This document shows positions 1 through 9,147 of a DNA stretch of 64,000 bases, in pieces. Source of the DNA: Cryobacterium flavum (GTDB taxonomy: Bacteria; Actinomycetota; Actinomycetes; Actinomycetales; Microbacteriaceae); assembly GCF_900103805.1 (NCBI RefSeq), contig NZ_FNIB01000012.1, positions 1 through 64,000 on the forward strand. The letters are read 5' to 3'. A program made the position numbers and the translations under genes. The stretch's first letter is position 1. Each line of letters opens with the position of its first letter. The notes beneath the pieces were generated by a model that ran no database searches, was not told where the DNA came from, and saw nothing but the letters and a program-made list of their open reading frames with translations.

Positions 1-396
1 ATCTGCTCCGGCGGCGCCCAGAAAGTCATCGTCGGCGACACCGGCGACGTGCTCTACCTCGGCGACACAGTCCGCTGCTTCACCCCCAAACAACGCGCCG
101 CCATCACCGCCCGCGACGGAGGCTGCATCATCCCCGGCTGCACCATCCCCGCCCGCTGGACCGAAACCCACCACGTCATCCCCTGGCAACAACACGGCCG
201 CACCGACATCGACAACGGCACCCTCCTCTGCTGGTTCCACCACCACACCATCGACACCAGCGGATGGAAAATCCGCATGATCAACAGCCGACCCCAAGTA
301 CGCGGCCCCCTACTCTGGGACCCCACCCAAACCTGGCGCCCCGCCCACAGCCACCGCGCCAACACCACCAACCCCGAACCACCCTGGCGCACCTAA
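1..396 (+). CDS. HNH endonuclease, DUF222/13E12 family, C-terminal part (cut by window edge)
   Basis: The frame is open from base 1 to a TAA at 394-396, so the start lies outside the window. The visible part carries an HNH nuclease core: a Cys pair in GCIIPGC, then THHVIPW, then a CWFHHH segment, which matches the metal-binding beta-beta-alpha fold. A C-terminal HNH domain of this kind follows a DUF222 domain in the 13E12 repeat family, which is common and multicopy in actinobacteria. The tail is rich in Pro, Thr and His. It converges with the VWA gene on the other strand, 58 nt away. The family is clear; its cellular role and whether it is mobile are not known from the sequence. Confidence 0.85.
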   Translation: MCSGGAQKVIVGDTGDVLYLGDTVRCFTPKQRAAITARDGGCIIPGCTIPARWTETHHVIPWQQHGRTDIDNGTLLCWFHHHTIDTSGWKIRMINSRPQVRGPLLWDPTQTWRPAHSHRANTTNPEPPWRT

Positions 397-436
397 GCCT
401 TACCGCGCTGTCCACCAGAGTGTTTCGGTTGCACAT

Positions 437-459
437 CCTGAAAGGGCCGTGCTTTCAGG
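437..459. terminator. Candidate stem-loop between convergent genes
   Basis: Arms CCTGAAAG (437-444) and CTTTCAGG (452-459) pair perfectly around a 7-nt loop. The hairpin lies between the HNH gene end and the VWA gene end and overlaps the last codons of the latter. There is no clear T run, so the terminator call is tentative. Confidence 0.35.
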
Positions 460-3400
460 CGCCGACATCTCCGCGCGCGAGATTCCGCGGGTGCCCAACG
501 AGTTTCTTGGCGCTGCGACGCGAAGCTCCGCCGGCTAGGCGTTGACCGAACAGGCACCGGGCGAACAGCGCGAGTCCGATCGCGGCCAATAGCATCATCA
601 GACCGCCGAACACCGTGGCCACGATCCAGACCGGCACCAGGGCGCCGATCCGCAGCTCGCGAACCAGCTCCAGTTCTACTCCGGTTTCAGCCGCACCGTT
701 CATGGTCAGGGTCGCTGTACCCAGAGCCGTGTGCTGTGGAACGATGGCGGTGAGTTCGGCGTGGCCGGCGGCATCCGCTGTGGCGGTACCGAGAATGCTC
801 GGGTCACCGCTGAGGGTCACGACCACCGGCGAGCCCGGCAGGTAGCCGGAACCGGTCACCCGCACCTGTTGCCCGGGCGACACGTGCACGGCTGGGCCGC
901 TCACCCCCAGCTCGGCCAGCTTCGTGGGGTTGGCGAGGCCGGAGACCGCACGGTCAACGCTCTTGAGCAGTCCGGGTGCCGGCACCGCGTAGAGCTCGGC
1001 GCTGGCCAGCGCGGATGCCGACGGTTCGACACGCGCACGGTTCTGGCTCCAGAGCAGCAGGGTGTCGCCGATCGCGGTCAAGCCGTCGACGCCCGGTGCG
1101 AGCTGCCCCTCATCGGTCACCGTGACGAAGCTGTCGTCGTCGCACAGGGTGTGGTTGGGCTGCAGGGCATCTTCGGGCCCGGCGGCGTAGTACACCTCGT
1201 AGCCGTCAGCGGCCGCCCGCAGGGCTGCCGTTTCAAGGGACGCGTTCAGGTAGGCGATGACGGTGTGTCCCACCCGTGCTTCGGCGCGGCCCCATTCCTT
1301 GGTGCAGTCGATTCCGCGGTCGCTCGAGAACAGCTGCGGGTAGGCCGTCACGATCACCGGTGCGTGGGTGCCGCCGCGAGCTTCGCGGGCTTGCTTGGTG
1401 TTCACGGTGGCCCAGATGCTGCGGTAGACCGGGCTGAGGTCAAGTTCCTGCACCTTGCCGATCACAGTACGAACGGCCTGGTCGTCGAGTGCGCAGCCGG
1501 AGCTCGCGCACAGGGCGAGCAGGGCGTCGAGCCCCACGTCGGCGGCGCCGACCGAGACGACCACCTCACTCACTGCGGGCTCGGCCGCGAGGCGTTCAAG
1601 CTGGTTGTCTGCGCCACCTGGCATCTCAGCGCCGAGCAGGTTGTTGCCCGACGTTGCGGCGCAGGCGAGTACGACCAGGTCGGTCGATGCGGCGAGAGCG
1701 CCGGCGTACCCGACGGCTCCGCTGTTCTCACCGGCCTCACAGTTCGTGTCTGAACCGCCGGAGGCCGGGCCGTCACCGACGAGAGCTGCGGGATAGTCAC
1801 TCGCCGCGGCATCCGCCAAAATCGCTCCCGGCTCGATCGGATCAGTGCGCTCTAGCAGGGTCTCATAGCTGCCCTCGACGATGACGGCGTCGACCTCCGA
1901 ACCCCAGGCAATCACCCGATAGTCAGTGGTGCCGACGGCGTCTTGCACTGCACTGTAGAGCTGCACACTCTGCGTGCTGGTGGCGCCGGGCGGCAGGTTG
2001 CCGAAGAGAAGTTGCGGTGACGGGCTGACCAGCGGCACCAGGTCGCCGCTCGGAAAGGTGAGCGCGACGGTGATGTCGGCCGCGTCTCGACCCGAGGGGT
2101 TCGTCACCGTGACGTCAACGTTCTGGGGCTGGTTGGCCAGAATGGTGTCGCCGGCCGCGACCGTGAGGTCGATGCTGGCTCGACCGAGTTCGGCGAGCTT
2201 GTCGGCGAGCGCAGCGACGTCGTCGACCGAGGTGTAGGTGCCGTCGGTCTCCTCGGCGATGCACTTGAGCTCGGTTTCGCCGAGTTCGGAGGTCTGGAAA
2301 CCCACGGTCTGCACCTGCAGGTCGAAACCCTGAGCGCGAATCTGCGCCGCAGCCTCGCAGGGGTTTCCACATCCGCTTTCCCCGTCGGAGACCAGGGCCA
2401 CGGTGGCCCCGCTGAGGCCGTCTTCCTGCAGCTGTTTGGTCGCTGCGAGCAGCGCCTCGGCGGTGGGCGTGCCTCCAGACGCGGTAAAGCCGGCGATCTC
2501 GGAGACGAGGTCGCCGGTGCCCATCACCGGGGCGACCTCGATGGCGTAATCCCCCGGCGCATCGCAGCCGCCGCCGTAGGTCCAGATTCCCATTTCCGAA
2601 CCGAGCGGCTGGCTCATCACCAGCTCGGTGAGGGCGTCCTGCGCCTTCTCGATGCGTTCACCGGACATCGAACCGGAGAGGTCAACGACCACGAGCAGGG
2701 GGCGATTACCCGTTCCGGTGGCCGTGTCGGGCTCGGTGTCCGGGGCAAAGGCCTCATCCCCGGTCAGAGCGTAGGCGAGCTCATCGAGGGTGTACTCCTC
2801 GTCCCAGAACACCTTCTTGTACAACTGCAGCGGCTCAGCCTCCCAGCTGAGCAGATTCTTGTCCAAAACCTCGAGTTTCACGCCGATGACACCCTCCACG
2901 ACGATGTCGAAAGTGCTCGAGAAGACAACGGATGCCGGCGCCTCGCCGACGGTGCCCTCGGCCACCGAGCCCACGGTGAGGGCCGGCTTGATATTGATAC
3001 CAAAGTAAACCCCGGCCATGTCGTAGATCATCGCGTCGACCCGCAGGGCAAGAGTGGCGCCGAGGGCGACCTCGAGTTCGCTCTTCCACACGGTGGGGGC
3101 GGTCTCGGTGATGGTGTCGTTGAACGACCGCAGCTTGCCGTTCTCGAGGCGCACACCGAATTCGCGGGTGATGCGTTCAACGGCCGTGAAGGTTGTGGTG
3201 CCGGTCAGCGACAGGGACCAGTCAAACTCAGCGCTCAGGTCGAAGGTGAGCACCCAGGGGATGGGGACCGGAGTCGGAATCACTCCGAGCAGACGCCCCA
3301 GCGAAACGTGGGGCAGGTCGCCGGCGGTCACCTGCAGCGGTGAGCCGACCTGGCCCACTCGGCGTTGCTTCTTGCCCGAGCCGTAAGCGACGGCAATTTC

Positions 3401-5794
3401 GCCGTAGGAACTCACCTCGATCGTCTGGGTCTGTTGTTGCTTGACACTCGATTCGAAGTCGGCGAGCACTGTGCGCACGTCGCGGGTCCACTCCCAGAAC
3501 GGTGCGATCTCAATGGTCAGGGTGGCGTAGCTGACCAGTTCGAAGGCGACACCCAACTCGAGGCTCGCTTCGCCGCTGAACGTGGGTTTATTCGGAGTCG
3601 GTGCGGCGCTGGGCGCCGGTGCCGGCGTGGGGCTGGGGCTGGCGGCGGGCTCTGGCACTGACAGCTCGGTGTCGCCGGCCGAGAAGCTCGCATCGGCGCC
3701 CTCGGCGGACGCGGTGATGCTCATCTTGAGGTCGTTGCTCTTGCTCTCGTACTCCACCGAGACTTCGGGCTCGGTCGTGACGGAGACGGTGGCGCTGAGG
3801 TCGACGACACCGATGCGCTTGGTTTCCGCCAGGTCCGTCGTGGGGAGGCCGGCCGGGTCGGCGGCGGCGTTGTACGACGCCGGCAGCACGACCGGGCGGT
3901 TGCCTTCGGTGGAACTACTCGCGGCACCACTGGCAGTGGCCGGCGGCGTGAGGGCCGTGTCGGGAAGCAGAGCCTGCTCGACGACCCGATGATTCACCTG
4001 CAGCACGATGTCGCCGAATGCCGCCGGCCGAGTCGTCACGACCACGAGCCCGTCGATGAGTTCCACCGCGATGACCTCGCGCATGATGCCGTCCGGCGTC
4101 GCCTCCGACACCCCGGCAACGATGAACTCGCCGACGACGGCCGGAGACAGCCCAGCAAACGAGATCGACGAGGCGGTCAGGTTCGACGCCACGTCCAGGC
4201 TCGCCTCCTCGAGCACGACGGTGCGGTTGTTGGCGACCGCCTCAGTTGCAGCCGGTACCTCCACGGTGAACGCGACCTCGTCCTGCCCGGTCTGGCCGGC
4301 CCAGTCCGTTACCGTGGCGCTCACCTCGTGGCTGCCGGGGGTCGCTGAGGTCTCGATGCTCCACCGCGGCGGAGTCGTGGTGGTGTCGACGCGAGCACTG
4401 CCGATAAGGCGATTACCGAGGCGCACCTCGACGAGCTGCACGCCGGCATCCGCTTCGTCGATCGTGCCGTGAATGACGAAGGTTCCGCCGGCGTCGCCGA
4501 GATTGACCGTGCCGTCCTGTGCCGGTTCGGTGATGGTGAGCGTGGGCGGGTTGTCGTTGGCCGGCAGCGCGGTGGGAAAGTAGCCGAGCAGGGTGAGTGA
4601 GTCGGCGATCGCGCCGTCGGGCAGGCTGATGGTGCCGCCGGGGCCGGCGATGACCAGAGTGGATGCCGCCCCGCGCACTGGCAGGGTCGTCTCACGTCGG
4701 TCGTCGGCCAGGCTGTCACCGGCGTCGGCGCTTACGGTACCGGGAGTGGCGCTGGTGACCTCGACGCTGTAGAGGGCGGAGCCGACTGACGCCGTGGCGA
4801 TGCCCTTCGGCAGGGTCGGCGCGAGGCCATTCGATTCGAGGGCAGTGTCGAGGGCTGTGGTGGCGACCGGAACGAGCCCGCCGACGATCGTGGCGGCGTC
4901 GAGCGAGCGGCTCTGGCCGGCAACCCAGCCGGTGACGCTCGCGCGCACGGCGTCGACAGTGCCGCTGAAGCTCCACTGGAACAGGCCGCGGTCATCGAGC
5001 GGAACGAGAATCAGGGCGTTGCTCCATGATCCGCGGCTGTGCACGACCGCCGGGGCGTCATCGGTGCCCGCGGTGGGCAGGCTGAGCCGCGCGTCGGAAC
5101 CGAGCAGGGCAACCTGCAGCCAGACGGCCGCCACGTCGTCGGTCGGTACCGCGCCGAGACCTTGGGGGCTCAGCATGATCGGTGAGTTGAGGGCGGCGAG
5201 CGTGCCGCCGAGACCGGCGCTCGTGTCGATCACGAGGCGAGGCTCGATGGCCGCACTGCCGCCCGGTGCAACCGCCGGCTCGCCCTTGCCTGCCACCTGC
5301 AGGTAGGCGAACAGGGTGAGGGTGACGGCAACCGACTGGTCGGCGGTGAGGGTGAACGAGCCCGTGTCGTCGAGCCGTACGAGCTGCGAGGTCGTGCCCG
5401 GCGCGTTGGCGCTGAAGCTCACGATGGGGGTGACGGTCGGCTGTGAGCCGATGACGATGGCGCCGGGTTCGGTGCCGGGAACGATCTCGAGTTGGAGCAG
5501 AACGGAGGTGGTATTTTTCGGGAGGGCGGCATCCGCTCGGTCAATGGAAAACTCGGTCCCGGCATTCGCCACCAGGTCGTCTGACCCGACGTCGAACGGT
5601 TCGACGGCGTGCCAGCTTCCGGCCGAGCCGGCGTCGTCGAGGCCATCAAGGGTGCCCGCGGCGGCACTGTTTCGGCCGTCGATGAGAAACCAGACCACGC
5701 CGATCGCCAGCACCAGGGTGACGACGACTCCGGCGGCGATCAGGATGAGTGCCGCGCGGCGACGCGGCTTAGGAGCGGCCCCCGAGGCGCTCAC
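455..5794 (-). CDS. Large VWA-domain membrane protein with Ig-like and SGNH-like regions
   Basis: A 1779-aa protein with a short basic N-terminus, a membrane segment at about residues 16-38, a very large outer part, and a second membrane segment at about 1718-1748 followed by a basic cytoplasmic tail. Inside are a bacterial Ig-like domain (about 412-510), a Pro-rich linker (about 710-735), and a VWA domain with an intact MIDAS motif DLSGS (D1038, S1040, S1042). After that comes a region resembling SGNH esterases (about 1338-1600) but reading GDG where GDS is expected, then another Ig-like domain. The GTG start at 5794 directly follows the TAA of the upstream PASTA gene, so the two are translationally linked. 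It is the last gene of the long leftward cluster. Metal-dependent adhesion or scaffolding is inferred; no substrate can be named. Confidence 0.85.
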   Translation of the reverse strand: MSASGAAPKPRRRAALILIAAGVVVTLVLAIGVVWFLIDGRNSAAAGTLDGLDDAGSAGSWHAVEPFDVGSDDLVANAGTEFSIDRADAALPKNTTSVLLQLEIVPGTEPGAIVIGSQPTVTPIVSFSANAPGTTSQLVRLDDTGSFTLTADQSVAVTLTLFAYLQVAGKGEPAVAPGGSAAIEPRLVIDTSAGLGGTLAALNSPIMLSPQGLGAVPTDDVAAVWLQVALLGSDARLSLPTAGTDDAPAVVHSRGSWSNALILVPLDDRGLFQWSFSGTVDAVRASVTGWVAGQSRSLDAATIVGGLVPVATTALDTALESNGLAPTLPKGIATASVGSALYSVEVTSATPGTVSADAGDSLADDRRETTLPVRGAASTLVIAGPGGTISLPDGAIADSLTLLGYFPTALPANDNPPTLTITEPAQDGTVNLGDAGGTFVIHGTIDEADAGVQLVEVRLGNRLIGSARVDTTTTPPRWSIETSATPGSHEVSATVTDWAGQTGQDEVAFTVEVPAATEAVANNRTVVLEEASLDVASNLTASSISFAGLSPAVVGEFIVAGVSEATPDGIMREVIAVELIDGLVVVTTRPAAFGDIVLQVNHRVVEQALLPDTALTPPATASGAASSSTEGNRPVVLPASYNAAADPAGLPTTDLAETKRIGVVDLSATVSVTTEPEVSVEYESKSNDLKMSITASAEGADASFSAGDTELSVPEPAASPSPTPAPAPSAAPTPNKPTFSGEASLELGVAFELVSYATLTIEIAPFWEWTRDVRTVLADFESSVKQQQTQTIEVSSYGEIAVAYGSGKKQRRVGQVGSPLQVTAGDLPHVSLGRLLGVIPTPVPIPWVLTFDLSAEFDWSLSLTGTTTFTAVERITREFGVRLENGKLRSFNDTITETAPTVWKSELEVALGATLALRVDAMIYDMAGVYFGINIKPALTVGSVAEGTVGEAPASVVFSSTFDIVVEGVIGVKLEVLDKNLLSWEAEPLQLYKKVFWDEEYTLDELAYALTGDEAFAPDTEPDTATGTGNRPLLVVVDLSGSMSGERIEKAQDALTELVMSQPLGSEMGIWTYGGGCDAPGDYAIEVAPVMGTGDLVSEIAGFTASGGTPTAEALLAATKQLQEDGLSGATVALVSDGESGCGNPCEAAAQIRAQGFDLQVQTVGFQTSELGETELKCIAEETDGTYTSVDDVAALADKLAELGRASIDLTVAAGDTILANQPQNVDVTVTNPSGRDAADITVALTFPSGDLVPLVSPSPQLLFGNLPPGATSTQSVQLYSAVQDAVGTTDYRVIAWGSEVDAVIVEGSYETLLERTDPIEPGAILADAAASDYPAALVGDGPASGGSDTNCEAGENSGAVGYAGALAASTDLVVLACAATSGNNLLGAEMPGGADNQLERLAAEPAVSEVVVSVGAADVGLDALLALCASSGCALDDQAVRTVIGKVQELDLSPVYRSIWATVNTKQAREARGGTHAPVIVTAYPQLFSSDRGIDCTKEWGRAEARVGHTVIAYLNASLETAALRAAADGYEVYYAAGPEDALQPNHTLCDDDSFVTVTDEGQLAPGVDGLTAIGDTLLLWSQNRARVEPSASALASAELYAVPAPGLLKSVDRAVSGLANPTKLAELGVSGPAVHVSPGQQVRVTGSGYLPGSPVVVTLSGDPSILGTATADAAGHAELTAIVPQHTALGTATLTMNGAAETGVELELVRELRIGALVPVWIVATVFGGLMMLLAAIGLALFARCLFGQRLAGGASRRSAKKLVGHPRNLARGDVGA

Positions 5795-7033
5795 TTAGAG
5801 TTTTCCCAGTTCGTCGATGCTGCCGAGGACTTCCGGGGTGATGAGCACGAGGTACGAACCGTAATCAGATTCGGCGCTCGTGACTTGCACCGACAGGGTT
5901 GTCACGCCGGAGACGAGCCAGCTGAACGCCACCGGAGGCCCCTCGGCGAGCGCGTAGCGGGCGATTTCGGCACCGTCGGCGAGCACCACAACGGTGATGG
6001 ACTCGTCACTGTACTGGTCGTCTTCGAGGCCGAGCGAGCCGGTAACCTCCGCGACGTGGCCGCCGAGCGTCCAGGTGACCGTCTCGGTGTCTGGGCTGGC
6101 CGACACCGTCACCGCGTCGTCGTAGTCCTGGCCGCCGACCGACTGGGTACTGCCGAAGCTGGTCGATCCCTTGGTCGGATCGATGTCGTCGAGCGAGACA
6201 CGTGACGCACTGTCGGCAATCACGATGGCGACCGATTCGGGCAGGGCCGATCCGGGCGCCGGAACAATGCTGGTGACCGTGCCGATGACGGCGCCGGGAA
6301 CATACTGGCGCGTCTGCTCGACCCGGGCGCCCATACCCTGCAGCTCATCGATGATCTCGGCGGCTGGGCGGCCGGCAAAGTCGGGCACAATGGCGGGCGT
6401 GGATTCCAGGATCGTCACGCTCGTGGGGTTTTCGGCGCCGAAGACCGGCGTCTGCTGCACGATGACGCCGACCACGCCAGCGGCCGGGCGGGTGGCGACC
6501 TCGATGAGTTCGGCCGGCACCCCCGCGTCGACGATGGCCTGCATGGCCCGCTCGGTGTCGAGTCCGCGCACATCGGGCATGATGGCCACGTCGCCCGGTT
6601 GGTATTCGGGCAGCGCTACGGTGATCACCTCCGGGCTCGTGCGGGAGACCTCGGCGACCACCAGATGGTTGGCGACGGCCCAACCGGCGAAGACTCCGCC
6701 GGCGCCGCTCGCGAGCATGAGTGCCAGAACGGATGCCGCAGCCACGGCGATCCACCAGCGCGCCTTGCGTTCCGGCGGCACCGTTTTGGTCTCTGGAGCG
6801 GCCGGCTCGGGAGCCGGATCGGTACTCGTTGGGTCGGGCGCAGCCAGATCTGTTGCAGCCAGATCTGCCGCTGTCACATCGGCGATCCACTGCAGAAGCC
6901 CGGGATAGCTCGCGGGGTTGTTCACGATGATCTCCCGCAGTTCCGGATGCTGCTGGGCGAGCTCGGCGAGCCGCTCCGGGCTGCTCTGAGGGTCAGCTGC
7001 GAGGTTCTGCAGGGCGATAAGCGTGGGATTCAC
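5795..7033 (-). CDS. LRV-domain membrane protein with two PASTA domains
   Basis: A 412-aa protein. Residues 1-55 form the variant leucine-rich (LRV) type segment shared with two neighbouring proteins, including ELREIIVNNPASYPGLLQW. A Pro/Ala-rich linker leads to a membrane helix at about 93-118. Outside follow two PASTA-like domains (about 150-210 and 214-274) and a beta-rich C-terminal domain resembling NPCBM/NEW2 carbohydrate-binding modules. PASTA domains bind muropeptides in kinases and penicillin-binding proteins, so a cell-wall sensing role is plausible. There is no kinase domain here; the kinase is a separate gene at 24775-25938 in the same cluster. ATG start at 7033. Confidence 0.82.
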   Translation of the reverse strand: MNPTLIALQNLAADPQSSPERLAELAQQHPELREIIVNNPASYPGLLQWIADVTAADLAATDLAAPDPTSTDPAPEPAAPETKTVPPERKARWWIAVAAASVLALMLASGAGGVFAGWAVANHLVVAEVSRTSPEVITVALPEYQPGDVAIMPDVRGLDTERAMQAIVDAGVPAELIEVATRPAAGVVGVIVQQTPVFGAENPTSVTILESTPAIVPDFAGRPAAEIIDELQGMGARVEQTRQYVPGAVIGTVTSIVPAPGSALPESVAIVIADSASRVSLDDIDPTKGSTSFGSTQSVGGQDYDDAVTVSASPDTETVTWTLGGHVAEVTGSLGLEDDQYSDESITVVVLADGAEIARYALAEGPPVAFSWLVSGVTTLSVQVTSAESDYGSYLVLITPEVLGSIDELGKL

Positions 7034-7087
7034 GGGCTGGCTCCGGGTTGGGGATGAGTGGGGTGCGGTCGCAGGTGTTCGGTGGGG

Positions 7088-9097
7088 CTAGAGGCCGCGG
7101 GCGCGCAGCGCCTGCTGCACGAGCGGGTCGGGCGACTGCGCCAACCAGGTGAGCAGGTCGGGGTAGGCACTCGGGTTGCCCGCTAGTTGCGGCCAGACCT
7201 CCGGGTGCTTCTGCGCCAGGTCATAGAGCTCGGCGGCCGAGGTCGCCGGATCGCCGGCCGCGAGGCTGGCCGGGCTGGGAACTGCGACGGGCGCTGCGGC
7301 TGCCGGTTCGGGTGCCGGCTCGGCTGGCGCTTCGACCGGTGCCGGCGGAGCTGGCGGCGCGACCGGGGGTACCGGCGGCGCGACAGGTGCAGCCGCTGCG
7401 GGTGCGGCAGCAACGGGTGCTGCGGGCGCAACGAAGGCCGCCGGAGTCACGGTTGCGGCAGCAACGGGTGCTGCGGGCGCAACGAAGGCCGCCGGAGTCA
7501 CGGTTGCGACAGCGGCGGGTGCCTGCACGACCGGCGCCGCGGCATCCGCTTGCGCGGTCGGCGGAACCGGCGGAACAGCCGAAACGGGCGCAACCGGCGG
7601 AACCGGCGCATAGCCCGTGTAGGTGGCCTGAGCCTGGGCCCGAACCGGTCCGTACTGGGTGAAGTAGCCACGAACGGCGGCCGGGGCGGTGAGCGAGTAG
7701 AACACCAGGGCTGGCAGTCCGAACGCGAGGGCGAGACTCAGCGTCGCCGCGGTCGTGAGGATGATCAGCGAGAAGGAGCTGTACGCCGCGCCATCGAACA
7801 TCCAGGAATAGAGCTCGCCGACGTTCTCGTAGCTGAGGGTCTGGGCGCGCAGCACGACGAAGACGATACCGAGCACGGTGACGACGCCGGTCAGCCCGAG
7901 CACGAGCCACTGGCTGCCGGCCGGGTTCGACCGCAGCGTTGTGCGGGCGATGATGGCCACCACAATGATGATGGAGAGCACGATCGTGGCACCGATGTTC
8001 AGACCGGTGGAACCGGTATTGGTACCGCTCCCAATGAGGTTGGCGATGACCAGCAGCAGGCTTAGACCCGCGGCGCTGATGATGAGAATGAGAGTGAGCG
8101 AGGCCACGCCGAACCATTTGGCGATCGGTTCGATCGGCACCATCGCCAAACGCAGCGCCGGTGCCGAGGCCAGGCCGAGCAGCCCGGCGAGCAGAATGAG
8201 CGGGTAGCCTCCCCAACTGAGCGACTCGATACCGCCCACGGACAGAGCAAAATCGGTGAATGCGTCGATCGTGATGACGGCGACGGCGATGCCGCCGAGC
8301 GTGCGGCCGACGGTGAGCCAGATCGCGCTGCCGCGAATGATCCCATAGATCGGCAGCAGCACGGCAGCGACGCCGGCCAGCACGGCCACGACCGCGGTGA
8401 GCAGCACCACGGCGTTGACCTGAGCGGATGTCGACGCGACCAGTCCGAGAACCAGCGCGCCCAGCACGGTCAATGCCACCACGGCGCCGTATCCAATCAC
8501 GATGCGGTGCCAGATTCGAGCGATCGGGTGGTAGCCGACGATGCCGACCAGTTCGGCGGAACGAGGCTGGGCGGCGAGGAAGGCGCCGGCCAGTCCGAAG
8601 GCAGCCGCGTAGCCGAGCCCGGTCGTTTGATCCTTCGAGAAGGCGTCAATGAGCATGAACCCCAGCACGAGGAGCGCGTATGGGACGTTGACCAACAGTC
8701 GGATCAACCAGATCTGGGCGAGCCCGACGCCCGGCCCGAAGACGCCGGCGCGCAGCAGGTAGGTGAGGCTGAGCGAGAACAGCGACAGCAGCGTGATCAG
8801 GATGACCTCGATGCGGCCGGTCGCTCCGATCGTTTCGCTCATGTTGTAGGTGTCGGGACTGTTCATCCACGGTAGGGCCAGGGAGATGAGGAGCAACAGC
8901 AGTGCTCCGCCGTCGCGCGCCCAGTCGGAGGCGGGGATGCCGGCGAACGGGTTCGGTCGGGTCGGTGCCGGGGCGTACTGTGGCGCAGCTGCGGGCGCGG
9001 CGTACTGCTGCGGGGCCGCGTACTGTGGCGGCGCGACGGGCGCCGCATACTGCGGAACTGCCGGCGGCTGCTGGGGGGCGTTCGGGTCGAAGGTCAT
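7088..9097 (-). CDS. Polytopic membrane protein with C-terminal LRV domain
   Basis: I place the start at the ATG at 9097 (669 aa), because an AGAGGA ribosome site lies just upstream and the longer frame would run into the preceding gene. The first 60 or so residues are rich in Pro, Ala, Gln and Tyr. The middle holds about a dozen hydrophobic segments. A Pro/Ala/Val-rich linker contains an exact 17-aa tandem repeat, and the C-terminus (about 615-669) is an LRV segment with PEVWPQLAGNPSAYPDLLTW. Its two downstream and upstream neighbours carry the same LRV segment at the N-terminus instead. Function unknown; likely a membrane component of the cluster's envelope machinery. Confidence 0.8.
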   Translation of the reverse strand: MTFDPNAPQQPPAVPQYAAPVAPPQYAAPQQYAAPAAAPQYAPAPTRPNPFAGIPASDWARDGGALLLLLISLALPWMNSPDTYNMSETIGATGRIEVILITLLSLFSLSLTYLLRAGVFGPGVGLAQIWLIRLLVNVPYALLVLGFMLIDAFSKDQTTGLGYAAAFGLAGAFLAAQPRSAELVGIVGYHPIARIWHRIVIGYGAVVALTVLGALVLGLVASTSAQVNAVVLLTAVVAVLAGVAAVLLPIYGIIRGSAIWLTVGRTLGGIAVAVITIDAFTDFALSVGGIESLSWGGYPLILLAGLLGLASAPALRLAMVPIEPIAKWFGVASLTLILIISAAGLSLLLVIANLIGSGTNTGSTGLNIGATIVLSIIIVVAIIARTTLRSNPAGSQWLVLGLTGVVTVLGIVFVVLRAQTLSYENVGELYSWMFDGAAYSSFSLIILTTAATLSLALAFGLPALVFYSLTAPAAVRGYFTQYGPVRAQAQATYTGYAPVPPVAPVSAVPPVPPTAQADAAAPVVQAPAAVATVTPAAFVAPAAPVAAATVTPAAFVAPAAPVAAAPAAAAPVAPPVPPVAPPAPPAPVEAPAEPAPEPAAAAPVAVPSPASLAAGDPATSAAELYDLAQKHPEVWPQLAGNPSAYPDLLTWLAQSPDPLVQQALRARGL
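7404..7505. repeat. Exact 51-nt tandem duplication inside a Pro/Ala linker
   Basis: Two consecutive 51-nt units encode two copies of a 17-residue stretch reading TVTPAAFVAPAAPVAAA. Identity at the DNA level is complete apart from the edges, which implies a recent slippage or unequal-exchange event. Confidence 0.85.
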
Positions 9098-9147
9098 CTG
9101 AGTCCTCTGTCTTCGTTCTGGTTTCGTGTCACGGTGCTGCGCGGGGG

